A program made the position numbers and the translations under genes. The notes under the pieces are model-generated. The model worked only from the letters and a program-made list of their open reading frames with translations, had not been told where the DNA came from and made no database searches. From an uncultured Chloroflexota bacterium (lineage in GTDB: Bacteria > Chloroflexota > Dehalococcoidia > Lucifugimonadales > CAJXCD01): a DNA stretch of 64,000 nt. Position 1 is the stretch's first letter, and each line of letters opens with the position of its first letter. Below are positions 33,821-43,460 of this stretch, one piece after another. The stretch is from positions 1 through 64,000 of the forward strand of contig CAJXCD010000003.1 in assembly GCA_913051545.1 (NCBI GenBank), read 5' to 3'.

Positions 33821-35065
33821 TTGCAAATCCTACTCGTTGGATTAAACCATCATACTGCTCCAGTAGCTGTTAGAGAAAAGGTTGCTTTCACAGAAAAACA
33901 AGTAAAGAAAGCTATCCCTCTTCTTGACTCAAAAGTTGACCAGCCCGTAATCTTATCTACATGCAATCGCACAGAGATTTATTCTGTAGTAGAAAACCCT
34001 GAAAATGCAGCAGAAATCGTCACTGCATTCCTGTCTTCATTCCATAAAATCGAAATTTCTAGCATACAGCGGCTCCTATATATAAAAACAGACCAGGAAG
34101 CTGTGACACACCTTTTTCAAGTAGCAAGCGGGCTAGACTCCATGGTATTTGGAGAGTCAGAAATACTAGGGCAAATTAGAGGAGCACTTACAACAGCATC
34201 AGAAGCTAAAGCTCTACCTCAAACAATATCGAGACTGTTTCACCGTGCCATCAGGACAGGACGGCGTGTGCGCAATGAAACACACATTGGACGCAATCCT
34301 TTATCCGTTAGCTATGTAGCCGTAGAATTAGCCACAAAAATCCTCGGTGATCTCAATAATTTATGTGTGTTACTTATAGGTGCGGGAGAAGCCGGCACAC
34401 TGCTAGCAAAAGCACTGATGTCTGCCAACGTCGAAGAAATAATGATATCCAATCGAACCCCTGAAAAATCCACCGAATTAGCCGAAGAACTAGGGGGTAA
34501 AACTGTACTATTTGAAGATGCCCTGACAAACCTTGCCAATGCAGATGTAATAATTACAGCAACTGAAGCTTCTGAACATATAATAACCAAAGATGCTGTA
34601 GCAAAATTATCGACGTCAAACCCTCAGAAATCCGTTTCATTATTTGACCTCTCGGTACCACGAAATATAGATCCTGATGTTGCATCTTTAAATGGAGTAA
34701 ATCTCTACAACATAGACGACTTAGTTACAATCACTAGAGATAACTTGACTGAGCGTCACGGAGCGTCATCAGACGCTAACAAAATAATAGATGAAGAAAT
34801 AATAGAATTCACTAGATGGTGGGAGACTCTAGATACAGTTCCTATAATAAAATCTCTGCGCGAAGAGAGCGAACGCATAAGGAGTGAAGAAATATCTCGA
34901 GCTTTATCCAAATTATCGAATCTCACAGAGGAAGAATTAGATACAATACAAGCGATGAGTAGGTCAATCGTAAGACGCCTGCTCCACAATCCTACAATGT
35001 CACTAAAGAAACAAAAACCTACCGATCTTCATATAGATTTTTTGAAGAATCTATTCGGCATATAG
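33821..35065 (+). CDS. hemA: Glutamyl-tRNA reductase
   Basis: First committed enzyme of tetrapyrrole synthesis by the C5 route, reducing glutamyl-tRNA(Glu) to glutamate-1-semialdehyde. The catalytic domain has GLNHHTAPVAVREK and the nucleophilic Cys in STCNRTEIY. ASGLDSMVFGESEILGQ is the tRNA- and substrate-binding signature. The NADPH Rossmann domain carries LIGAGEAGTLLAKAL, and a C-terminal dimerisation helix follows. It begins with TTG at 33821, which places the start exactly at the conserved first strand. 414 residues is normal. No other heme gene is in the window. Confidence 0.95.
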   Translation: MQILLVGLNHHTAPVAVREKVAFTEKQVKKAIPLLDSKVDQPVILSTCNRTEIYSVVENPENAAEIVTAFLSSFHKIEISSIQRLLYIKTDQEAVTHLFQVASGLDSMVFGESEILGQIRGALTTASEAKALPQTISRLFHRAIRTGRRVRNETHIGRNPLSVSYVAVELATKILGDLNNLCVLLIGAGEAGTLLAKALMSANVEEIMISNRTPEKSTELAEELGGKTVLFEDALTNLANADVIITATEASEHIITKDAVAKLSTSNPQKSVSLFDLSVPRNIDPDVASLNGVNLYNIDDLVTITRDNLTERHGASSDANKIIDEEIIEFTRWWETLDTVPIIKSLREESERIRSEEISRALSKLSNLTEEELDTIQAMSRSIVRRLLHNPTMSLKKQKPTDLHIDFLKNLFGI

Positions 35066-35086
35066 ATTCTTCAAAAAAACATGTAC

Positions 35087-37375
35087 CTAGCTTAAGTCAT
35101 TATTGTGGAAAAGATTTAGCGCAGACCCGGCCTTAAACCAGTCCACTTGTCTTAAAGCAAAAGAATGATTAAGCTCTAGCTCATCTACACTACCGTCAGA
35201 ATGATGTAGTAAACACGTTACAGTGTGGCCTGGTGCAAGTAAGTTCAACTTCAGTAGACTAATTTTGTCATCTTCAAGTATTTTATCGTAATCAGATGGG
35301 TCACTAAATGTTAATGGTAACATTCCGTGCTTTTTCAAGTTTGATTCATGAATTCTTGCAAAACTACGAGCTATTACAGCTGCACCACCCAATAGTCTTG
35401 GTGACATAGCAGCATGTTCTCGACTACTACCCTCACCATAATTATAGTCGCCTACCACTACCCATCGGACACCTAGGGATTTATAATTCCTAGCGATTCT
35501 AGATATGACAATGCCAGTGTCCCCATTAAGTAGATTTTTACCCGTTCCAGATTCACCAGTAAAAGCGTTAACTGCCCCCATAAACATATTGTCACTAAAT
35601 TTTTCTAAATGACCTCGGAATTTCAACCATGGACCAGCAGGAGAGATATGGTCAGTAGTGCATTTGCCGCGTGCCTTCAATAGTATCGGTATTTCAAGGT
35701 AATCTTTACCATCCCATCCAGGGAATGGATCTAGTAATTGAATCCTATTACTATCGGAATCCACAACTATCTCCAAATCACCACCATCAATGGGCGGAGG
35801 AATATAAGGAGATACGCCCTCAGTAAACCCTCCGACTGGAACGTCGGGAGCTCTCTTAGGTGGATCCAATTTGAAATCAACCCCATTGCTGTCAGTCAGC
35901 GAATCTGATGTAGGGTTGAATGAAAGGCGACCAGCTAGAGATAGGGCTACCACAATTTCTGGAGATGCTATGAAATTCATGGTTTCAGAACGGCCATCAT
36001 TTCTTCTTGGAAAATTACGATTGTAAGATGTGACAATAGTGTTAGGAACACCATCCAAATCCTTTTCACGTCTCCACTGCCCTATACAAGGTCCACAGGC
36101 ATTTGCCAAAACAGTCGACCCGATGCTTCTTAGAGATTTAAGATGGCCATCTCGTTCAATAGTCGCTCGCACCTGCTCAGAACCCGGAGTCACCATCAAT
36201 GGTACTTGAGATGCAACACCTCGACCTAATGCCTGCTCAGCGACATCAGCTGCACGACCCATGTCTTCGTACGACGAGTTGGTGCAACTACCAATCAATG
36301 CTGTATCTATTTCATCTATAAATCCCTGATCTTTATCAAAAACTTCACTTCTAAGCGAAGACAAAGGACGGGCCCTGTCTGGAGAATGCGGACCGACTAT
36401 ATGAGGCTCTAATAACGACAAATCTATTTCTACTACCCTATCAAAATACATTTCAGGATCTTTCTCAATCCCTTCATCTTGCACTAACAGATCTTTATTA
36501 TCTTCAGCGAGAGTGGCTAAATCGGACCTCCTAGTAGCTTCGAGATATGCACCCATTCTGTAATCGTATGGGAAAATGGAAGTAGTAGCGCCTAATTCAG
36601 CACCCATATTAGTAATAGTTGCTTTGCCTGTACAGCTTATCGATCGAGCCCCAGGGCCAAAATATTCTATGATTGAATTAGTGCCGCCAGAAACCGTCAA
36701 CTCCCCTGCTAAGTAGAGTATTACATCCTTGGGAGCAGTCCAGCCACTCAACTCACCCTTTAGATATACGCCAATATGTCGAGGATGCAATACTTCCCAT
36801 GGTAATCCAGCCATAACCTCTACAGCATCTGACCCACCAACTCCAACCGCACAGGCTCCTAAACCACCAGCATTCGGGGTGTGAGAATCAGTACCTATCA
36901 TAAGTGCACCAGGAAAAGCATAATTCTCTAACACTACCTGGTGAATTATTCCTGCACCAGGACCCCAAAATCCTGCGCCATATTTAGCACAAGATGACTT
37001 GAGGAAATTGTACACTTCACTATTCTCTTGCTTTGATTCTTTCAGATCATTTTCACCATCAACTCTCGCCTGTATCAGGTGATCACAATGAACCGTTGTG
37101 GGTACCGCAACACTAGGTCGCCTAGTTTGCATAAATTGAAGCATTACCGTCTGTCCCAATACATCCTGTAAAGCCACCCGATCCGGTCGCAACGCTAATA
37201 TAGCCTGACCTGGATCAATAATCTGTTCATCAGGATTATCAGAATGCCCTAATAGAATTTTATCTGCCAATGTCATAGGGGCACTCGACCTAACCCTTAT
37301 AACATCCAAATTCCTACGCATTTTTTCGTATGCAAGAGCTACCATTCTAGGTGTAGATTCAATAGACAACGACAT
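35087..37375 (-). CDS. acnA: Aconitate hydratase, mitochondrial-type
   Basis: Interconverts citrate and isocitrate in the TCA cycle. 762 residues, matching the mitochondrial-type family. The three cluster Cys are in GSCTNSSYEDM and NACGPCIGQW. Substrate-binding segments include GTDSHTPNAGGLG, TSYNRNFPRRNDG and the C-terminal swivel domain with TDHISPAGPWLKFRGHLEKFSDN. The gene ends 21 bases from the convergent hemA. A strong hairpin separates it from the ferredoxin gene upstream. No odd residues noticed. Confidence 0.96.
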   Translation of the reverse strand: MSLSIESTPRMVALAYEKMRRNLDVIRVRSSAPMTLADKILLGHSDNPDEQIIDPGQAILALRPDRVALQDVLGQTVMLQFMQTRRPSVAVPTTVHCDHLIQARVDGENDLKESKQENSEVYNFLKSSCAKYGAGFWGPGAGIIHQVVLENYAFPGALMIGTDSHTPNAGGLGACAVGVGGSDAVEVMAGLPWEVLHPRHIGVYLKGELSGWTAPKDVILYLAGELTVSGGTNSIIEYFGPGARSISCTGKATITNMGAELGATTSIFPYDYRMGAYLEATRRSDLATLAEDNKDLLVQDEGIEKDPEMYFDRVVEIDLSLLEPHIVGPHSPDRARPLSSLRSEVFDKDQGFIDEIDTALIGSCTNSSYEDMGRAADVAEQALGRGVASQVPLMVTPGSEQVRATIERDGHLKSLRSIGSTVLANACGPCIGQWRREKDLDGVPNTIVTSYNRNFPRRNDGRSETMNFIASPEIVVALSLAGRLSFNPTSDSLTDSNGVDFKLDPPKRAPDVPVGGFTEGVSPYIPPPIDGGDLEIVVDSDSNRIQLLDPFPGWDGKDYLEIPILLKARGKCTTDHISPAGPWLKFRGHLEKFSDNMFMGAVNAFTGESGTGKNLLNGDTGIVISRIARNYKSLGVRWVVVGDYNYGEGSSREHAAMSPRLLGGAAVIARSFARIHESNLKKHGMLPLTFSDPSDYDKILEDDKISLLKLNLLAPGHTVTCLLHHSDGSVDELELNHSFALRQVDWFKAGSALNLFHNNDLS

Positions 37376-37402
37376 TACCCTCCTAATAAAACAACCTCAG
37401 AT

Positions 37403-37448
37403 AAGAAGGCCGACCACGAACGATATTTTGTTCTCGGCCGGCCTTCTT
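37403..37448 (-). terminator. Hairpin between ferredoxin and aconitase
   Basis: AAGAAGGCCG (37403-37412) and CGGCCTTCTT (37439-37448) pair perfectly over 10 bases, with extra inner pairing around CGAAC/GTTC. It lies about 55 bases past the ferredoxin stop and 28 bases before aconitase. No clear T-run follows the stem on the minus strand, so it may act as attenuator as well as terminator. Confidence 0.65.
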
Positions 37449-37503
37449 GAGTCTAATTTCTAATGTGAGACAAAACACAATTGTCTGTCAACAAACACAG
37501 AAT

Positions 37504-37752
37504 CTAACGTGACATTCCAAAGTAGGCATAGTTCAAATCCTTGTAACTTTCCCACTCATCAGGTGTATCTTCCTCAGCAAATATTGCCACTACTGGGCAT
37601 ACAGGCTCGCAAGCTGCACAGTCTATACACTCTTCTGGATGAATATAATACATGTTATCTTCAGGGTTGGTGTATATACAATCCACCGGACAAACGTCCA
37701 CACAAGCCGCATCTTTTACATCAATACACGGCTCCGCAATAATATACGTCAT
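37504..37752 (-). CDS. 7Fe ferredoxin (3Fe-4S plus 4Fe-4S)
   Basis: An 82-residue electron carrier. The Cys pattern is C9-x7-C17-x3-C21-P...C42-x2-C45-x2-C48-x3-C52-P, matching the Azotobacter FdI type. By that comparison C9, C17 and C52 hold the 3Fe-4S cluster and C21, C42, C45 and C48 hold the 4Fe-4S cluster. C25 corresponds to the free Cys24 of FdI. It has its own promoter at 37799-37828. GGAGG lies 11 bases before the ATG. The partner enzyme is unknown. Confidence 0.92.
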   Translation of the reverse strand: MTYIIAEPCIDVKDAACVDVCPVDCIYTNPEDNMYYIHPEECIDCAACEPVCPVVAIFAEEDTPDEWESYKDLNYAYFGMSR

Positions 37753-37798
37753 TCTGACAGATACCTCCCGTTCCTCTTTCCAAATTGTTTGTCCAACA

Positions 37799-37828
37799 AT
37801 TATATCCCGTGTCTGTTAAAGCTTTCAA
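37799..37828 (-). promoter_or_regulatory. Ferredoxin promoter
   Basis: Minus strand TTGAAA (37828-37823), 18 bases, then consensus TATAAT (37804-37799). Transcription would begin near 37792, about 40 bases before the ferredoxin ATG. Confidence 0.65.
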
Positions 37829-37836
37829 GCACAACG

Positions 37837-37865
37837 TTGACAATCACTAGATCTCGATGTTAACT
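37837..37865 (+). promoter_or_regulatory. Promoter for the epimerase-like gene
   Basis: Consensus TTGACA (37837-37842), 17 bases, then TTAACT (37860-37865). It lies about 45 bases before the ATG at 37910 and back to back with the ferredoxin promoter. Confidence 0.55.
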
Positions 37866-37909
37866 GTTGCTGCTTAATAATCACTTTCGTAGTATAAGAC
37901 ATCTTTCTG

Positions 37910-38662
37910 ATGAAAAAAATATTAATAACGGGTATGAGTGGACTAATCGGAGGGTTACTGCGCCAACACCTCGAAAAAGTTGGTGACTATAAGCTTGTTG
38001 CTTTGAATCGCCGAAATTTGGACGGCATCCAATGTTACCAAGCAGATATATCTAATTTAGAAGATATAAGGCCTGCATTCAAAAACATAGATGTGGTGGT
38101 ACATTTAGCTGCTAACCTCAACCAAAATAGCTGGAAGGAACAATTAAACGACAACATCATAGGGACGTATAACGTGTACCTTGCGGCTGTAGAATCTGGT
38201 GTAAAAAGAGTCGTCTTTGCCAGTAGCGGGAGCACGATAAGAGGCTTTGACAACATTCCACCCTACGATGCTGTTAATGAGGGGCGATATGGAGATGTTA
38301 CTGGTAAAGTAAAAAAGATAAGTCACGAAGTATTTAGACCTGATAGCATATATGGTGCCACAAAAGTTTGGGGTGAAGCAATTGGACGATATTTTAGTGA
38401 CACCTTCAATTTATCGGTGATTTGTATCCGTATAGGCAGTGTTAACGGTAATGATAGACCTTCCAATCCTCGAGAAGTTTCTGCATATCTGAGTCACAAA
38501 GACGTGGCATTAATTTTGCATAAGTGTATTGAAGCTCCGTCCGAAATCAAATGCGACACGTTTTTTGCCCTTTCAGACAATAAATGGGGCATACGAGATT
38601 TAGAACACTCAAAAGCGATACTAGGGTGGGAACCGAAAGACTCATCTGACAAATTCCTGTGA
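37910..38662 (+). CDS. NAD-dependent epimerase/dehydratase family protein
   Basis: A 250-residue extended short-chain dehydrogenase. TGMSGLIGG is the nucleotide-binding glycine motif, VVHLAAN the second NAD segment, ASSGST carries the catalytic Ser and YGATK the YxxxK catalytic pair. The size and the short C-terminal part resemble uronate dehydrogenase-like proteins, but the substrate is not determined. It stands alone between divergent promoters and cmk (130 bases downstream). Confidence 0.85.
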   Translation: MKKILITGMSGLIGGLLRQHLEKVGDYKLVALNRRNLDGIQCYQADISNLEDIRPAFKNIDVVVHLAANLNQNSWKEQLNDNIIGTYNVYLAAVESGVKRVVFASSGSTIRGFDNIPPYDAVNEGRYGDVTGKVKKISHEVFRPDSIYGATKVWGEAIGRYFSDTFNLSVICIRIGSVNGNDRPSNPREVSAYLSHKDVALILHKCIEAPSEIKCDTFFALSDNKWGIRDLEHSKAILGWEPKDSSDKFL

Positions 38663-38792
38663 TTTTTAAAACACAACTATATGTCAAATCGCATGAATAC
38701 TGATAACAGTATTAAAACATCCTTGTGTCGACTATTTGCTGGAGATATAATCGCTATATGCCCGCATCAAGTATCGTGAGAGATAATTCACG

Positions 38793-39461
38793 TTGTCCAG
38801 AAGCACTACAGTAACAATAGATGGTCCAGCTTCCTCCGGTAAAACGGTGGTCGGCAAGCTAGTATCCAAGCATTTAAACTACCGTTTTCTAGATACTGGG
38901 TCTATGTATCGAGCAATAACACGGGAAGCACTCAAAAAAGAAATAAACCTAGACGACGATATAGCACTGTCTCAATTAGCTATAGATACAGATATCAAAC
39001 TCATTCCTCAAGACATCTCGGGATTGGTTCTGGTTAATGGGAAAAAACTACTGCATGAATTAAGAAATCCTGATATAGATAAGTCCGTATCGCAAGTATC
39101 AAGTGTCTCAGGGGTCAGAACAGCACTCGTAAAAAGACAAAGAATGGTATGTGAAGAGGGTGAAATTGTGGTAGTTGGTAGAGACATAGGAACTGTAGTA
39201 CTTCCTGATGCAAGAACAAAAATATACCTTACCGCTTCTCTAGAAATTAGAGCCAGGAGACGACACGATGAAAGTACCTCTCAAGGAGGAAGATTTGATA
39301 CCAAAAACATATTTGAAAAACTAAGGAAACGCGATCTCATTGATTCGACGAGAGAAAATTCACCACTACGGCCAGCAGATGATGCTGTCATAATTGACAC
39401 CGATAATCTAAGTATCGAGGAGGTTGCAGACATAATCGTAGATTTAGTAGGTACTAGCTGA
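38793..39461 (+). CDS. cmk: Cytidylate kinase
   Basis: Phosphorylates CMP and dCMP. 222 residues. The P-loop is DGPASSGKTVVGK, followed by LDTGSMYRAITREAL (CMP-binding region) and GRDIGTVVLPDA. Start is TTG at 38793, placed exactly before the first strand. The stop TGA overlaps the plsC ATG by one base, so the two are translationally coupled, a common cmk-plsC arrangement. Confidence 0.95.
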   Translation: MSRSTTVTIDGPASSGKTVVGKLVSKHLNYRFLDTGSMYRAITREALKKEINLDDDIALSQLAIDTDIKLIPQDISGLVLVNGKKLLHELRNPDIDKSVSQVSSVSGVRTALVKRQRMVCEEGEIVVVGRDIGTVVLPDARTKIYLTASLEIRARRRHDESTSQGGRFDTKNIFEKLRKRDLIDSTRENSPLRPADDAVIIDTDNLSIEEVADIIVDLVGTS

Positions 39462-40111
39462 TGGGAATACTAAAACCTTTAAGTAACTTTGGTCAGCGTA
39501 TCACGTTAAATATTTTCGCTGATTGCAATGTCGAAGGTACTGAAAATGTCCCTCCTATGGGTTCGCTGATAATCGTATCAAATCATCAAAGCACCGTGGA
39601 TCCATCCTTAATTTCCACTTTTATACCACGTCCTACTAAATTTTTGGCCAAGAAATCTTTGTTCAAAAACCCGATTTTTTCTGCAATGCTGAATTCATAT
39701 GGAGCGTTCCCCCTAGATCGTTCAACTTCTGACGCCCGTGCATTCCGATGGGCTCTTAAACAGCTAAGTATTGATCAAGCTATAGTACTATTCCCGGAAG
39801 GAACCAGAAGTTTATCCGGGCTAAAAAAAGCTAATACTGGGGTGACTAGGCTAGCCTTGAAATCGAACTCAGCGATACTACCTATCGGCATCACTGGTAC
39901 TGAAAAATTAGGGTCAGTGGTGAGAGTTTTAAATCCGACTGGTAAAATACAGGTTAATATAGGAGCTCCGTTTTCACTTCCAAACATCGAGGGCAGACCT
40001 AGCAAAGAAGTTCTTACATCACTTACTGATATGATAATGGAGCGCATAGCCTTTTTACTCCCCGGAGAGTATAGAGGTGTATACGACATGCGTAATAAAG
40101 CCAATTCTTGA
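39461..40111 (+). CDS. plsC: 1-acylglycerol-3-phosphate acyltransferase
   Basis: Makes phosphatidic acid from lysophosphatidic acid. 216 residues with the acyltransferase blocks in order: NHQSTVD (HX4D catalytic pair), FPLDRSTSDARAF, then FPEGTRS (substrate-binding EGT) and ILPIGITGTE. Membrane-associated. Coupled to cmk by a one-base overlap. It would use acyl chains supplied by FASII or by the FakA/FakB pair. Confidence 0.93.
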   Translation: MGILKPLSNFGQRITLNIFADCNVEGTENVPPMGSLIIVSNHQSTVDPSLISTFIPRPTKFLAKKSLFKNPIFSAMLNSYGAFPLDRSTSDARAFRWALKQLSIDQAIVLFPEGTRSLSGLKKANTGVTRLALKSNSAILPIGITGTEKLGSVVRVLNPTGKIQVNIGAPFSLPNIEGRPSKEVLTSLTDMIMERIAFLLPGEYRGVYDMRNKANS

Positions 40112-40187
40112 AATTATTAACTATTGTCTGAGATCATGTAGGCTGTAAAAGAAGTATGTTCTACACACAACACTGGTTTAAAATTAT

Positions 40188-42032
40188 ATGTGCGGAATAA
40201 TAGGGTATACAGGTAATAATCTTGCCGCCCCAATCCTTCTTGAGGGGCTAGAAAGATTAGAATATAGAGGATACGACAGTGCCGGTATAGCTGTGCTTGG
40301 ATCCAATGGAGACCCTACAGTCCACAAATCTCAAGGGAAGCTTTCAGCACTAACGCATACTCTTGGGACTGGGATGCCGGAGGGAACCACGGGCATAGGA
40401 CACACACGCTGGGCCACACACGGAGGGCCTACTGACCACAATGCCCACCCGCACACAGACTGCTCAAACCAAGTCGCCGTTGTACATAACGGTATAGTCG
40501 AAAATTTCCTGAACCTTAGATCCGAATTGATCTCTCAAGGACACAAATTCTCTTCCGAAACTGATAGCGAATGCATACCACATTTAATTGAGTCATTCCT
40601 CAACCTTGGATTATCATTCCGAGACTCTGTATTAAAAACTTCGGAGAGGCTTCGTGGAGCACACGCAGTAGTTGCTATATCACATTCAGAACCGGGCCAG
40701 CTTGTTGCATTCAGGTTGGGGAACGCAGGCGGCCTGGTAATAGGATATGGCAAAGATCAACATTTCCTAGCCAGTGATATCCCTGCAATATTGCCTCATA
40801 CAAGAGAAGTTGCCTACCTCGGCAATGAAGAGTCCGTGCACATATCAATATCAGATGTTGAATACAGCACGCTAGACGGTCAAAAGATTTCTAAATCCAA
40901 GGGAACTGTATCCTACGATGCAGTATCTGCTGGAAAAGGTGAATACCCACACTTCATGCTTAAAGAAATCCATGAACAACCGGAATCTATCATTAACACT
41001 ATGCGAGGCCAAATATCATTCGAAAAATATGAAGTAAATCTTGATGGATTCCACTTGTCAGACCATGAAATCCAAAAAATTGAAAGAGTCGTACTGCTAG
41101 GAATGGGTACTAGTCTTCATGCCGCTATGGTTGGGCGAAACTGGATAGAGTCTATCTCCCGTATTCCAGCAGAAGCAGACAATTCATCTGAATTCCGTTA
41201 CAGAGATGCCATCATAGATGAAAAGACTCTTGTAATTTCAGTGTGTCAGTCAGGAGAAACAGCGGATACCCTAGCAGCTATGAGTCAAGCCCAGGCCCTA
41301 GGAGCACCCCAAGTAACACTGTGTAACTATGAAGGAACCCAAACGAGTCGCATAGCAGGAAGCACAATACTGCTCCGATCCGGACCTGAAATTGGTGTAG
41401 CTGCAAGTAAAACTTTCGTGTGCTCTCTAACTGCCCTGTATATGCTAGCTCTTGAGCTAGGTATTAGACGCGGATCGCTGAGTCCTAACGAGTTGAAAAA
41501 ATCGATAGATGAACTCGCCCATCTACCGGAGATGCTTGGAACATTATTATCAGACGACGAAAACTACCTCAGCCTTGCAAACAAATTTTATCAATTTTCA
41601 GATTTTCTGTATCTCGGACGCGGGTTGAATTACCCTCTGGCAATGGAAGGTGCTCTCAAACTTAAGGAAATCAGCTATATCCATGCTGAAGGATACCCAG
41701 CAGGAGAAATGAAACACGGACCCATCTCATTAATCGACGAAAAAATGCCGATCGTTGCACTGATACCAAAAGATTCTCTCTACGAAAAGATGCTCAACAG
41801 CATAAGTGAAGCGAAAACCCGTGGGGGAACGGTGATAGCCATCACAACCGATGGAGACGAAAAAATTAAAGAGTTGTCTGACTACCAAATCTATATGCCT
41901 GAAGCATCTCCTATTATAAATCCGATTCTAGCTGCTTTACCTATGCAGTTACTTGCGTACCACATAGCTGTCAAGCGAGAGTGTGATGTGGACCAACCAC
42001 GTAATCTAGCCAAGTCAGTCACTGTAGAATAG
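40188..42032 (+). CDS. glmS: Glutamine-fructose-6-phosphate aminotransferase
   Basis: Makes glucosamine-6-phosphate, the entry to amino-sugar and cell wall synthesis. 614 residues. The N-terminal glutaminase has MCGIIGY (Cys2 is the nucleophile) and TRWATHGGPTDHNAHPH. Two SIS domains follow with LGMGTSLHAA, SVCQSGETADT and SGPEIGVAASKTF, and the C-terminal end is LAKSVTVE. No glmS ribozyme could be recognised in the 76 bases before the gene. Confidence 0.97.
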   Translation: MCGIIGYTGNNLAAPILLEGLERLEYRGYDSAGIAVLGSNGDPTVHKSQGKLSALTHTLGTGMPEGTTGIGHTRWATHGGPTDHNAHPHTDCSNQVAVVHNGIVENFLNLRSELISQGHKFSSETDSECIPHLIESFLNLGLSFRDSVLKTSERLRGAHAVVAISHSEPGQLVAFRLGNAGGLVIGYGKDQHFLASDIPAILPHTREVAYLGNEESVHISISDVEYSTLDGQKISKSKGTVSYDAVSAGKGEYPHFMLKEIHEQPESIINTMRGQISFEKYEVNLDGFHLSDHEIQKIERVVLLGMGTSLHAAMVGRNWIESISRIPAEADNSSEFRYRDAIIDEKTLVISVCQSGETADTLAAMSQAQALGAPQVTLCNYEGTQTSRIAGSTILLRSGPEIGVAASKTFVCSLTALYMLALELGIRRGSLSPNELKKSIDELAHLPEMLGTLLSDDENYLSLANKFYQFSDFLYLGRGLNYPLAMEGALKLKEISYIHAEGYPAGEMKHGPISLIDEKMPIVALIPKDSLYEKMLNSISEAKTRGGTVIAITTDGDEKIKELSDYQIYMPEASPIINPILAALPMQLLAYHIAVKRECDVDQPRNLAKSVTVE

Positions 42033-42090
42033 TAAACATCAGTTTGCCAACACAAAAAAAATTAGTTGTCAGATTTCCGGGAGTTAGACT

Positions 42091-42594
42091 TTGAATTTAG
42101 AATTTATACTGCTTCGAATCCTACACATAGTAGGTGGTACCGTATGGGCGGGTGGAGCTGTTTACGTAGCGTTCATACTGTCTCCAAATCTTGACAGGCT
42201 GGGACCGGATATTCGAGGTTCGATCATGAAAGCTGTGTCTAGAGCTACGACTTCCTTCCTAACTGGTGCTGGGACAATCACTATATTTGCAGGGATCGCC
42301 TTGACTTTAAGAATGAGACAAAATTTTTTCACCACATGGTTTAACTCAGAATGGGGATGGGCAATATTTATAGGAATGGTAATTTCAATCGCAGCAATCG
42401 GTCTGGGAGGCATTGTGGGAACTAATGTAAAACGCTTAGCTAAGCTCAGCTCAGAAATAGAGGGTCGTTCCCCATCTAACGAAGAAATCACAAACATGGC
42501 GGCAATGTCTGAAAAGATCAGTTATATCAGCAAAATTTCAGCAGTCTTAGTAATAATTGCCTTAATTACTATGGCGTCGGCCCGCTATCTGTAG
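42091..42594 (+). CDS. Four-helix membrane protein, CopD/DUF2269-like
   Basis: A 167-residue integral membrane protein with four hydrophobic segments (about residues 4-28, 52-72, 87-107 and 146-165). LRILHIVGGTVWAGGAVYVAF resembles the first helix of CopD-like and DUF2269 proteins, whose His and Gly residues often sit near heme or copper. No further metal motif is visible. TTG start at 42091. Its stop is next to that of the convergent HpcH gene. Confidence 0.55.
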   Translation: MNLEFILLRILHIVGGTVWAGGAVYVAFILSPNLDRLGPDIRGSIMKAVSRATTSFLTGAGTITIFAGIALTLRMRQNFFTTWFNSEWGWAIFIGMVISIAAIGLGGIVGTNVKRLAKLSSEIEGRSPSNEEITNMAAMSEKISYISKISAVLVIIALITMASARYL

Positions 42595-42598
42595 TTTA

Positions 42599-43429
42599 CT
42601 ATAGCAGGTAGTCAGACACATATCTAGATGCACTCTCACGTATAAAGTCTAATTCATCTACAGCAAGGAAAAACTGCGCACCCTTATTAATCCACTGTTT
42701 TGCCCCATCACCGCCTGAAGCAGTAGTACCAAATGGCAATTTGTACTTGAGTGCAATATCCTTTATCTCCTCCATCGGCCCAACAACATCGGGGTGATCA
42801 AATTCACCGGGACGTCCCATCTCAATACTGAAATCACCAGGGCCACAATAGACCATGTCAACTCCCGGAGTACTTATTATGGACTCTGCATTCTCATATC
42901 CCAACCTAGTTTCGATGTGGACAACCAGCGTACTTTCTGCATCTTGCTCAACCATCCATTCGGCTAAATCGGAAGTCTGTACATAATCACTATTCCCGTA
43001 ACCAGGAGCCATAGCTCTAGTACCCTTAGGCGGAAATTTGATGTAGCCAAGCAGTTCTTCTACCTGTTCATGCGTTTCGGTACGGGGTAGCTGGATACCG
43101 GATACTCCCGCCTCAAGTAGCTTAGAGACTTCCTGTCTTTCCAATTGTGGAGTCTTGGAAACTACAGGCAAACCATTGTCACGAGCTGAAAGAATCGTAT
43201 CAGCGAGGTTAGACGGGTTAAGAAATCCATGCTCGTATTCGATGTATATAAAATCGAAACCTGCATTTTTATACAGCTTAACTAGAGAAGGACGTACATA
43301 TTCTGTTATCGTTCCAGCTACCAAAATATCACCGTCGCTCAATCTGGATTTGAGATGTCGGCCAGGACCACCGGCAGGATATGGGTTATCGAAATTTCGT
43401 TCAGCAAAATTACTAGATGGAACAGGCAT
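42599..43429 (-). CDS. HpcH/HpaI-family aldolase
   Basis: A 276-residue class II (metal-dependent) 2-oxo-acid aldolase fold. Motifs: IEYEHGF (catalytic His region), GIQLPRTET, HIETRLGYENAE (metal-binding Glu) and CGPGDFSIEMG (metal-binding Asp). Such enzymes cleave 4-hydroxy-2-oxo acids from aromatic or sugar-acid breakdown. Substrate unknown. It is followed on the same strand by nothing and preceded by the Fbp transporter. Its longer N-terminal stretch of about 30 residues (SSNFAERNFDNPYPAGG) is unusual for HpaI. Confidence 0.85.
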   Translation of the reverse strand: MPVPSSNFAERNFDNPYPAGGPGRHLKSRLSDGDILVAGTITEYVRPSLVKLYKNAGFDFIYIEYEHGFLNPSNLADTILSARDNGLPVVSKTPQLERQEVSKLLEAGVSGIQLPRTETHEQVEELLGYIKFPPKGTRAMAPGYGNSDYVQTSDLAEWMVEQDAESTLVVHIETRLGYENAESIISTPGVDMVYCGPGDFSIEMGRPGEFDHPDVVGPMEEIKDIALKYKLPFGTTASGGDGAKQWINKGAQFFLAVDELDFIRESASRYVSDYLL

Positions 43430-43460
43430 AGTGATCCCCTATAACTCCTTTAATACTATT

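Noticed and set aside
38663-38792. tRNA or other small RNA before cmk.
   Set aside because: No cloverleaf, T-loop or anticodon pattern could be found.
40112-40187. glmS ribozyme before glmS.
   Set aside because: The gap has only 76 bases and no recognisable ribozyme core.
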